From Fremontodendron californicum (Eukaryota > Streptophyta > Magnoliopsida > Malvales > Malvaceae): 64,000 nt of DNA. Numbering within the stretch: position 1 is the stretch's first letter; every line of letters begins with the position of its first letter. This document shows, in pieces, positions 48,452-57,966 of this stretch. The position numbers and the translations under genes were made by a program. The notes beneath the pieces are model-generated. The model saw only the letters and a program-made list of their open reading frames with translations. It did no database searches and was not told the origin of the DNA. Location of the stretch: assembly GCA_030761205.1 (NCBI GenBank), contig JAULJL010000015.1, forward strand, positions 9,491,501-9,555,500. Direction: 5' to 3'.

Positions 48452-48620
48452 CAAATAAGATCACAACAAATGTATATATGTTCAAACGTTGGCACATGTA
48501 TATATTATAAACACAAATATATAAATATATATATATATATATGTGTTAACAATCAATATATATATATACATACAAAATAGTAAATATATATATATATATT
48601 ACCAAATTTCAAAGCAAAAT
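48150..48620. repeat. Clustered TA microsatellites
   Basis: Many (TA)n runs of 5-20 units separated by ATTCACAA / CAACAAAT linkers, in the untranslated region between the copia B 5' LTR and gag. Similar shorter runs continue to about 48940. Confidence 0.85.
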
Positions 48621-49138
48621 ATAATAAAACCTTTCACCCTTGCATGAAGCGGCAACTCTTGATATTTATGACCGAATCATCACAATGCTTCAAAAAGTTC
48701 CTTACTAGCAGTTTCGGTTATAAACAAAACAAAGCTGCCGTTTCAAACCCAACATGCTTGTTACGAATATAAAACATATATATTTCATATCGTCTTTACA
48801 AATTGCAAACCGATTGTATATATATAAATATATATAAAATCTAAAATAGTAACGAATACTTACAGCAGTAATGAATATATTATAACTAATATAAGTATAT
48901 ATATTATCACAAATATATATATATGCTGCAATATATATAAGTATTAACAAATGAAAACTTTAGTGCAATATAAAAGATGCAGAATCAATATAAGAGCAAA
49001 ACGTAATAATATATTAACAAGTAAAAGATAGTAAAACGTTCACACTTTTTATATCACAAACAGTAGAGATATAAGAATCGTAAATATATGCTTTCAAACC
49101 CAGTAATGAAACATAAATAAGATTAATCGTCTTAAGAT

Positions 49139-50053
49139 TGTTGGCAATCTTGTAAACATTTAACAAATTTCATTATTGCATAATGATATATATAAACATA
49201 TTACGAACAGAATATTGAAAATACGAACACTTACAATTTCGGTAGAAGCATAAAAATAGACCTCTGACCTTAAGACGATTATTGCATGTCTTAACGGTGC
49301 TTACAATCTTATTACAATTCGTCTCTTAGGTTTTCTCGATAACGTTGCAAATGAGAGCACACTAGGATGCAACACTGCGAACTAGAATAATGCTGAGTCT
49401 CTCTCTCAGAGGACAAAATTAATTTAAGTGAATTTGTGAGTGAAAAAATAGACACAAGAAGTCTGTATATATATAGCAAGCAATCTACTTGTTCGGTAAA
49501 GACACATCAAATGGAAGGAACCTGTTTGATCAGAACAGGCACGCCCATTGGTGACTTATCAGCATGTCTTTACCGAAAAGACAGATTCAAGAAAACAACA
49601 CGAACCTGTTTGGTCTTGGACCGAAAAGGCATGAAATAATCGAACAGTCATAATAAGTTGGTCCGGCTGGGCAGCAAAAAAATTATTGCTAACCCAAGCC
49701 CAAGCCTGGTCCGACCTGGCTTGGCAACGACGCGGGTGGTCCAGCCCAATTTGTATAAGTCCTCACCCATCACAAAACTTGGATGCCCCTTAGGGCCCAA
49801 CCTAACATGGAACACAAGTCTTTATAAACAAGTAGCAAAGGCCAAACTTTGTTCTATGTGGGATTGAATATTACACACAACTATAACCAACTATCTTCCT
49901 CTTCAAGTGGTATTTAATGAGACTAATTTCTCATTCAATTTTGATATCAATTGTGTATGTTAATTATACACCGTGTATCTAGTTACTACAACCTACGTAT
50001 TAAAATACGTATTTTGTATGTATACACATAATTATAAACTATGATATCCAACA
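49139..50053 (-). repeat. 5' LTR of copia B
   Basis: 915 bp; TGTTGG...CCAACA gives perfect inverted ends. Contains the same CTTCAAGTGG / AAGGAACCTGTTTGATC and AAGGCCAAACTTTG blocks as the left copy. Confidence 0.85.
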
Positions 50054-50202
50054 TTTTTTTCATGTCGTCTAATCGTATCATGTACAATATTACCAGATCT
50101 AAATCTAACAATGAAATTAAATAAAAAAGATTCAGGAGAAAGTTTACTTGGCAACATCCAAAAAAAATAATAAATAAAAAATTATCATAGTAAAACTGTT
50201 TG

Positions 50203-50207
<5 letters not shown>

Positions 50208-50237
<30 letters not shown>
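50208..50237. repeat. (TA)n microsatellite
   Basis: About 14 TA units between copia B and the GT47 gene, in the latter's probable 3' region. Confidence 0.85.
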
Positions 50238-50239
<2 letters not shown>

Positions 50240-51101
50240 CAACTCATTACATTTGTTCTGCCTGCATTTTGATGAGTAATTTTCATGTTAAAATCAAGAA
50301 TGACCAAAATCCTGAATGTGAATGTTTAATCTTCTAAGCCAAATAGAGTGAGTAATCATATGGAAGACATCATATCTCTTGGGAGTTGCATTCACCACAA
50401 AATGCCTTTGAACTTGTTTCACTCTCCTTTGCATTCTCAAATATTGCCTCTGAGAAATGCCCATCAGTATCTTTTTGATGTTTGGGATGTCCCTGACAGC
50501 AACCTTAACTAAGAACGAATTCCAGTTCAGGACATCACTGAAAGGAGGCACATAGCTATCTGAAATCAAAACTGGAACACATTCTGCATAGATAGCCTCA
50601 ACAATTCTGGGACTTGCCACTTCATATCCACTCGGACATAGGCAAAACCTGCTGTTCTTCAGCTTTGACATGTATGAAACTCCGTTGGGAAGTTGGTAAT
50701 AGACTTGGACATCCTGGCCATGTTTGTCTTTCCACTCGTTCAGAAGAAGGTACCTGATGTAGCCATGGAGACGGCCGGCGAAAAACCAAGAATGGACCGG
50801 CGAGAGGGAGAAGGACCACCTATTAGCCCTTCTACTTCGCCTGTTAAAAGATTGATTTCTGGAAATGAGGCATCTTTAGCTGGATTGAATCCTTCAGAAG
50901 TGTTTGCATTACATAAAACTCTAATGGACTTGTTGAACAAATGAGGAACATAGGAGGATGCAAGCGGCCCCTGAAAATAAATTTTATGAACAATACATTA
51001 GACTAATCAATCAATAGGCCTGGCCTACATTTGATGTTCAAGTTGGAAAAAGAAAAAAAAAAAAGGATGCACTAATGTTATTTGGGCTTGGAGGGTACAA
51101 T

Positions 51102-51617
51102 TAGAGAGGGCAGCGGATCGGATATTTGCATTTTTTTATAATATTTGAATTCGAATCTGGATAACTGCTTTAAAATTCGAATCTATTTATTATCCGTATT
51201 AAATCCGAATATTACTATCTGAATCCGAATTAAATAACATTATCCGTCAAATATCCGAATCCGCTAAATATTCGAATTCTGTAAGTCAAAACTTAAAAAA
51301 AAAAAACGAATAATGGATTAAGATTCGGATATCCGAATCCGCAAAACTAATGCGAATTCGGATAGCAGATTCGAATATCCGAATCCGAATTTGCAAAAGT
51401 AATGTGGATTTGCATAGCGGATTCAGATATCCGAATCCGTTATCCGTATAAGTAATGCGGATTTGGATAATGGATATCCGAGGTTCATATCCGGATCCGT
51501 TCTGAATCCGTTGCAGATAGTAATTATAATATTCGAATTCAAATTTTATCCGAATTCGCAAAAAATGAATCGAATAATTTTGAATATCCAAATCCTCACT
51601 ATCCATTATCATCCCTA
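51102..51617. mobile_element. Non-autonomous hAT-like element in GT47 intron 3
   Basis: Starts TAGAGAGGGCAGCGGATCGG and ends TAGTGAGGATTT... TAGGGATGATAATGG when reversed. The flanking 8-mers GGTACAAT and AATACAAT agree at the last six positions. The interior is a degenerate repeat of ATCCGAATCCG / CGGATTCGGATA, about 500 bp. This structure parallels the element at 47497 but uses a different internal word. Confidence 0.65.
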
Positions 51618-52298
51618 AATACAATTACTTACCCAATCATGGCAGGAGAGCATGAAATGGTCAGCACCAAGGCTTCGATTCCAGTAAGGATGTTTACTGG
51701 CAATGACATCGATGTAGTCTACAACAGCCCGTCCAATGGAATCGGTTTTTAAGGTTTCAGGCTCATAGAGGTAATGAACCAGCATGGCAACACTGAATGG
51801 AAGGAAATAAACCAATGCCTCATCAGGGTCTTCAGTTGTATAAAATTTTCCCTTTTCCAATTCATGAATGAACCTTCCCTCTGAGGAATATATGCTCCTA
51901 CATGGACCATTATGGAACATTGGTGGATCTCCTTCCTGGTACACATAAATCTTGAAGAGTTTCTCCATCTCTAAGTAACTCCTAAATTATTTCAGTCAGA
52001 AAAGGTTAATTAATTGTAAATTTGTAATAAAAAAAAGTATAGTTAATAAACAGAGAGACCCTTTACTGAATTGAATTAGTAGTACCTATGAAAAGCATTT
52101 GCATTCCTGTATATTGGGCCATGAGGCACATAATCTGGGTCTTGATGGATCGATGTCAAATTCTTCGAGCAGCCTCTTTTATGGAGGATCGGGTTCTTGC
52201 CAATTTTGCTTCAAGCTTCTCCAACTTGCTGTTTCTCTTTACAAACCTTGTCGTGGATGTAACATCAATATCTTCAGATTCGTTATTCTTTGACATGT

Positions 52299-53307
52299 CA
52301 AGGCCTAATTGAAAATGAATCGAATTATTGATTGTGTCATAAAGACCCTTATGCCCACGCCCCAATCGTCCTCCCGGAGGAATATGTGCTTCTAAAAGAT
52401 CTTTTATACTGTGACCAATTCCGAAGTTAGTTCTATACATATGACCAGCAACGAGAAAAAGAAATGCAATAGCTAAATGATGGTGTGCAATATCAGTCAG
52501 TCATAAACTTTGCGTTTGTGGATGGAATCCCCCGAGAAGGTTTAGAATGGCAGTTCCTGATCCTTGGGAGGTACCAAATAAATGACTACTTGAATCGGGG
52601 TTTTGAGCATAAAGATTCCACTGACCTGAAAAAAATGAGCCTAACCCTTGGGGATGCAGTAATACATCTAAGAAATTATTCCAACGAACATATTCCCCTC
52701 GGGATCCAGGAATAGCGACATGGACTAAGTGCCCTGTCCAAGCCAAGGAACTTACTCCGAATAGTCCTGACAAATGATGATTGAGACGAGATTCGGCGTT
52801 TTTGAACCACGAAACGCTCAGTTTCCATTTCGGTTGTAGGTGTAACCAACCCGCTATTAAGGATAGAGCAGAAAAAAATAATAGAAAAAGAGCTCCAGTA
52901 TAAAGATCTTCATTAGTACGTAACCCGATCGTATACCACCACTGATAAACACCAGAGTAAGTGATATTCACTGGGCCAGGAGCGCCCCCTCTAGTAAAAG
53001 CTTCCACAGCTGGTTGACCAAAATGAGAATCCCAAATTGCATGAGCAATCGGTCTTACATGTAAAGGATCCTGTACCCATGCCTCAAAATTTCCCTGCCA
53101 AGCTACATGAAACAGATTTTCGGAAGTCCATAGAAAAATTATTGCTAATTGCCCGAAGTGAGAAGCAAAAATATTTTGATAAAGACGTTCCTCAGTAATA
53201 TCATCATGACTCTCGAAGTCATGCGCGATAGCAATACCAAATCAAATACGACGAGTAGTGGGGTCCTGAGTTAATCCTTGGCTAAACCTTGGAAATCTTA
53301 ATGCCAT
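52299..53307 (-). pseudogene. psaB: psaB fragment (photosystem I P700 apoprotein A2), in nuclear insert
   Basis: Begins at 53307 with MALRFPRFSQGL, continues through a W-to-stop change (CGTATTTGATTTGG) and then a long open stretch: EAFTRGGAPGPVNITYSGVY, LRTNEDLYTGALFLLFF, SRLNHHLSGLFGVSSLAWTG, SSSHLFGTSQGSGTAILNLL. It resumes at about 52450 with YRTNFGIGHSIKDLLEAHIP and ends at HFQLGL. Full psaB is over 730 codons, so this is a 5' fragment. Substitutions against the conserved protein show it has drifted since transfer. No function expected. Confidence 0.9.
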
Positions 53308-53332
53308 AATGCCTTTCAAATCCTCCTAGCCA

Positions 53333-53507
53333 TTATCCTACTGCAATAATTCTTGCTAAGAAGAATGCCCATGTTGTGGCAATTCCACCCAAGAAGGTAA
53401 TGGGTTACTCCTACAGCACATCCTTGTACAATGCTCAAGGCTCTAGACTGAGTAGCAGGAGCAACTTTTAATTAATTATGAGCCCAAACGATGGATTCAA
53501 TAAGTTC
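53333..53507 (-). pseudogene. psaA: psaA 3' fragment (photosystem I P700 apoprotein A1), in nuclear insert
   Basis: Minus strand reads ELIESIVWAHN, then APATQSRALSIVQG-like sequence and the terminal LARIIAVG followed by TAA, 25 bases before psaB. This is the last part of a gene of about 750 codons. An in-frame break is present (an AATTAATT change near 53472). Confidence 0.85.
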
Positions 53508-53969
53508 TTTAGTTAGAATTTAAATGTCAAAGGTGATATGAAACAAAAAAGAAAACATAAAAGGTTTGAGAAAGAAAAAAAAAGGAATTCTTACAAGTTG
53601 AACCGGTTCTTTCTCAATAAATGCATCTGAAAAGGACATATTGGAAGCAAGAAAATGTGTTTCAGGTTCCAGGAAAGAAGAATCTGTCGAGGATCCATTG
53701 AAGATGGAAGACCCTTCGACTATGGCAGTATTAGATATTGGCTCTTCTATTACTGAAGAAGGATAAGAAGCATTAGAGTGAGAAACCAAGTGGCCAAATC
53801 TCCATGTCCATGGAGAAGACAATGGATACAAAGTAAAGGACGCAGGAACCAATGTAGAGACAAGAACCAAGAACAAAACCAACGGTATAACAAGGATTAA
53901 AACCAGTTTCAATGAAGAAGACCAGAAAGATGGACTATGAGCCTTGTCATTAGGAGTTGTCATCAATGA

Positions 53970-54674
53970 AATTCTCGGTTCTAAATCGGTGTCAGAAACT
54001 GAAAAACAATGAAAATTAAGTTGGTGAAGTTGTAACTGCATGGAGGTGGGGATTCATTTCTTGATTGCTGGTTTTATTCTTTGCTGCCCATCTGAAATAT
54101 TCTCGATCGAAAGAGGGTTCTGCGGCTACAGCCTTTTCAAGTGTAACGTTCACCATTGCAGTTAATGAAGTCAATTTCTTTGAGTCGACGCTTCCTCTTT
54201 TTGATTCCAAGTTGGCTCTATTTCCTGATATAATTATAGTTTATAGAATTGTTGACTTTTGGTTTGCAAGGATTTTAGTTTGTGTGCAAACATTAAGTAG
54301 TTTGCAAGGATCTTTCTTTTTTTACTTATAGTTATTCTTGGGTCAAATTGCATTAAACAAAATTAAAAAACTAAAGTAATGTAGCATATAGTTATGTTAT
54401 CTAGAATCGTGGTTGAGTATCGGATGTGAGTATGTATCAAATACGGATATATTCAATTTTTTTAAAGTTTTTTTTTTTTATATATTTGAAAAATTATATC
54501 TCATATTTATGTTCAAATATGTGTCAAACACAAATGTCGGATCAATATTTAAAAAAAAATGAATAATACAAGTAATTTAGACATATATCATATATTCAAA
54601 TATTCCAAGTTATAGGAATGAAGTTGATCACAACAGAGGAAGGAAGATGAAAATATATTGATTTTAAAGTTGAG
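53970..54674. other. Region upstream of the GT47 gene
   Basis: A minus-strand open stretch at 54210-54016 (KLTSLTAMVNVTLEKAVAAE, EYFRWAAKNKTSNQEMNPHL) has coding-like composition and might be an upstream exon or a remnant of another gene; I do not recognise it. The rest, to 54674, is AT-rich with ATTGATATCC/TGTCGG-type repeats. Confidence 0.3.
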
Positions 54675-54783
54675 CTCCGGTGAGAATTTTTTATCATAAT
54701 ATTGCTTCTTCTTTTTTATTATTTATCGAAATACCGTTGTTTTCAAATTAATTCTCAAAATCTGCTTCTTTTAAAATCAGCTC

Positions 54784-54889
54784 GAAAATCGCCATCTCCC
54801 ATGGCGATTTTCCAACGTAATTTTTTTTTTAAAATTAAAAAAAATACCAAGGGAAATCGCCATGCCGGGTGACGATTTCCCTTGGTATT
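54784..54889. repeat. Left subterminal palindromes, element 2
   Basis: Two palindromes: 54784-54812 (GAAAATCGCCATC ... ATGGCGATTTTC) and 54843-54889 (AATACCAAGGGAAATCGCCA ... GACGATTTCCCTTGGTATT). Same core as in element 1. Confidence 0.8.
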
Positions 54890-55096
54890 TTTTTTTTTAC
54901 AATTTTATTTAAATTTTATAATATAATCGTTTGAAAAAAAAAAATCAAAATTTCTGAAGGCAACGATCAAGTTCCCCCCCCACACCACTCTTCTATAAAT
55001 AAAACCCACCCTCCCTCATTTTTTTTTTTACAACTTAATTTACTTTTCTTTCTTCTTTCTACAACAATTTTTTTTTTCTACCAACAATATTTTAAG

Positions 55097-57620
55097 ATGG
55101 CTTCATCATCATTATTGAGGTTGCAAGAAAATCACATATCCTCGATTATATTTAAAGAGGTCAGTAAATTGTTGTATTATTATTTATATTACATTATCAA
55201 TTTTTAGTAATTTTTTTTAATTATTATTATTTTGTCATTTTCTATTTTTATAATTTTTAATGTTTTAATTATTATAGTTTTATCATTTTTTAATTATTAT
55301 TGTTTTATCATTTTATAGTTTTATAATTATTTATTTTTTTATATTGTTTAATTTTTTATTATTATAGTTTTTTAATTTTTTAATTATTATTGTTTTTTCA
55401 TTTTTCATTTTATAGTTTTTATTTTTTATATTATTTAATTTTATATTATTATAGTTTTATTATTTTTTAATTATTATTGTATTTCATTTTGTAGTTTTAT
55501 ATTTTTATATTGTTTAATTTTTTAATAATTATATAAATAATTTTAAAATTTTATTTTATTATTGTTTTGTTATGTTATAGTTTTAGAATTTTTTAATTTT
55601 TAATTTTTATAGTTTTATAATATATTAATTTTTATAATTTTATAATTATTTAATTTAATTTAATTAATTATCAACAGAATACTCGTCGCGTGTTACGTTC
55701 GAGGAAATTTACATTGGAGGACCCGCATCCATATATTATCGACCACTTAAGAAGAGCTTGATTTTATTACGCAACTCAAATTTGACGATTTTTGCTACAA
55801 CCCGACTTAATCAGTGCGTTGATCGAACGATGGAGACCCGAGACGCACAATTTTCATTTTCCATTTGGTGAATGCACGATAACTCTAGAAGATGTTGCGT
55901 TTCAACTTGGACTTCCGGTCCACGGCGATGCAATTACAGGCGAAAGCTTGCTAGATTGGAATGAAGAGTGTCAAAATCTATTGGGCGCTATACCTCCAGA
56001 TGAGTATGTATCTGGCTCAACGGTGAGACTAAATTGGTTGAAATCCTTTCAAATCTTCCATTACATGAAACTGAAGAACAGATACAATATGCTGCTAGAG
56101 CATATATTTTACGTTTGATTGGAGGATTACTAATGCCTGACAAATCAAGCAGTCGGGTACATTTAATGTATCTTCCATTATTACGTGATTTAGAGCATGC
56201 GGCAAATTATAATTGGGGTTCTGCGTGTTTAGCGATTTTGTATAGAGAATTGTGCCCGGCTACAGTTCCAAAAAGCCATGGCATAGGTGGATGTTTATTG
56301 CTTCTACAATCATGGGCTTGGTATCGACTACCATTTCTTGCTCCGCGCGTGGATGTTTCGGCTGTATAACCTCTTGGCAGGTAATAATCTTTACTATTTT
56401 ATTAATTTTGTACGAACTTGTATTTTTATAGTTCTATTAAGACTTTATACGCATTTTAACAGGTGGAGTAGGAGTAGAGATGTTACCGAGACTCCGACCA
56501 ACCTTGCAAGGATAAGATTACGACTAGATCGAGTAGGATATGATAAGGTAAATGTTCTGATTGTTACATTCAAGCATTTTTGTATTTAATCCATATGAAA
56601 CTAATAATTTGTAATAATTTTTCGCAGTTTCTGTGGTTGCCATATTCCTCTAGTGAAATTATGGCATGCCTTCCATCGGATGCCTACAATAACTGTAATA
56701 TATGGAAAGCAAACACAATATTGATATGCTTTTCATATGTAGAGTGGCACCAAACTGACAGGGTGTTGCGATAATTTGGGATGCAATAACAAATTCCACA
56801 AGCACCGGTGAACCTTGACCAGGTTCACAAGATCGACATGCGTGGGCATCATGAAGAATTCTGGCCTGCGAAACATGAACATTGGATCCATTGATGGAAT
56901 ATACGTTCTCAACGAATTTCGACAGGTTATCCGACTGTTGGAAATAATTTCAACCCATCTGATAATTACATAAGATGGTATAAAAATGAAGGTCGGCCTT
57001 TGGTTTGTCCATCGTCGGTGTATGAGGATGTTAGGAGTATGTCATTTATCGGACGAACTTCAACTGCAGTCCCTCCTACACAGGATATGGAAGCTCCTAA
57101 ACCTAGATGACAACGTGGGCGGACGCGTCAACCGGCCTCATCGGAGTTCACTGCACCAAAGATGTCATTTAGTCATCCTGAACCTGAACGGGATCATGGA
57201 GTACCATCCAGTCATCGTTATTCCGTCAGCCACCCCGGATATGACGTTGATGAGTGTTACCAACCATCACCGCCAATGACGAGGTTAGATGACCAGCTCC
57301 CCATCCTAAGTCTAAGTTCAGCATATATAACATCAATGTATCAGTTTGGAACCTCTGCGTCAGCATTTGATGGTAGATCATTTGTGGGTCCATCTAGTAG
57401 TCAGGTTCCCTTTATGGGTGAACTAGGTGTTGGGTCCTCCAGCAATGGGTTCAAATTTTTGATACAGAAGAAATGGCGGATGACATACAACCAAAACCAG
57501 TGGCGGTTACAGCAAGAGGTCGTGGTCGGCCGCAAATACCTACCACTGACGAGGTTGAACGATGGTCCAACCACCACGCACTAGGAGAGCTCGACACTGT
57601 TGCTCTACACCACGCAATAA
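55097..57620 (+). pseudogene. PMD (MAIN-like) pseudogene of element 2
   Basis: Aligns exon for exon with the intact gene at 27569-30296. Exon 1 is at 55097-55159 (MASSSLLRLQENHISS, donor GTCAGT). Exon 2 starts after an AACAG acceptor at about 55679 (TRRVLRSRKFTLEDPH). Early stops replace a Gly codon in RRAGFY and an Arg codon in QIRRF; a frameshift lies at about 56050 (after WLKSFQ). More stops follow in exon 4 (a TGA in the IHWWNIRF segment at about 56893; others near 56773 and 57107). Motifs still readable are GECTITLEDVAFQLGLPVHG, GGLLMPDKSSSRVHLMYLPL and MACLPSDAYNNCNIW. Not functional as read. Confidence 0.88.
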
Positions 57621-57966
57621 TTAGAACAAATGTAGTTTTATCAATATAACGAGAATAATGTATTTAAATTTGTAATATATAAATTTATATGTTTTGCACT
57701 TCATGTTATTTATTTTAAATTTGTTGAGAAATTAATTGTCATTTTTAAGTTTCTTATTTATTTTTTATTTATTATTGAATATATTTTTTAAAATGTTAAT
57801 TTTGTTATTTATTTTAAATTTTATGTCTGCATCAATCTAACTAAAATGAAAATGTTTTTAACATTTTCTTAATTAAATGTTAAGTAGAAAAAAATTGCAT
57901 AATCCAAATTACATGATAAGTAGAAAAAAACTTGCATAATCCAAATTACATGATAAGTAATAAATA

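Larger units (their letters stand above)
42637..50053 (-). mobile_element. Ty1/copia LTR retrotransposon B, decayed and carrying insertions
   Basis: LTRs of 936 bp (42637-43572) and 915 bp (49139-50053), starting TGTTGGCAATCTTGTAA; the right copy ends GATATCCAACA. The flanks are T-runs, so a TTTTT duplication is possible but not informative. The minus-strand interior has gag, protease and integrase remnants, but most of reverse transcriptase is missing, leaving only scraps near 44500-44830. A GTGGGGGATTG polypurine tract abuts the left (3') LTR. A hAT-like element and a second insertion interrupt gag. Confidence 0.85.
52299..53507 (-). other. Nuclear insertion of plastid DNA (psaA-psaB junction)
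   Basis: About 1.2 kb matching the plastid psaA-psaB operon: the last 57 codons or so of psaA, the 25-bp spacer with its AGGAGG ribosome site, and the first third or so of psaB, all minus. Both ends are abrupt: on the right the match stops at GAACTTATTGAATCC, on the left at GGCCTTG. ATGTCAA occurs at both junctions (52295 and 53524), suggesting microhomology or a short duplication. It lies wholly in GT47 intron 1 and ends 12 bases from the exon 2 acceptor. Confidence 0.9.
50294..53963 (-). pseudogene. GT47 exostosin-like glycosyltransferase gene with two frameshifts and plastid insert
   Basis: Golgi type II membrane glycosyltransferase of the plant exostosin family (At5g03795/At3g07620-like); the substrate is unknown. 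Exons (minus): 53963-53595 (ATG, then membrane anchor LKLVLILVIPLVLFLVLVST), about 52287-52086, 51981-51633, 50970-50294. Motifs: YRNANAFHR|SYLEMEKLFK, KIYVYQEGDPPMFHNGPC, GRFIHELEKGKFYTTEDPDE, FPEINLLTGEVEGLIGGPSP, then FCLCPSGYEVASPRIVEAIY, CVPVLISDSYVPPFSDVLNW and KRYDVFHMITHSIWLRRLN. Splice phases fit only if two single bases are restored: one in exon 2 between KEAAR and NLTSIHQDPDY (about 52168), one in exon 4 at a T-run before the AGRLHGYI stretch (about 50783). Both are homopolymer deletions, so sequencing error is a live alternative to a true pseudogene. Intron 1 holds plastid DNA; intron 3 holds a hAT-like element. An upstream Met at 54041 is also possible. Confidence 0.85.

Noticed and set aside
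52088..52715. Plus-strand open frames in the plastid insert region
   Set aside because: They are antisense to psaB and to GT47 exon 2, which have clear family similarity on the minus strand.
52299..53507. Functional psaA/psaB genes or a plastid contig
   Set aside because: Both genes are truncated, contain a stop and substitutions, and are embedded in a nuclear intron-containing gene.
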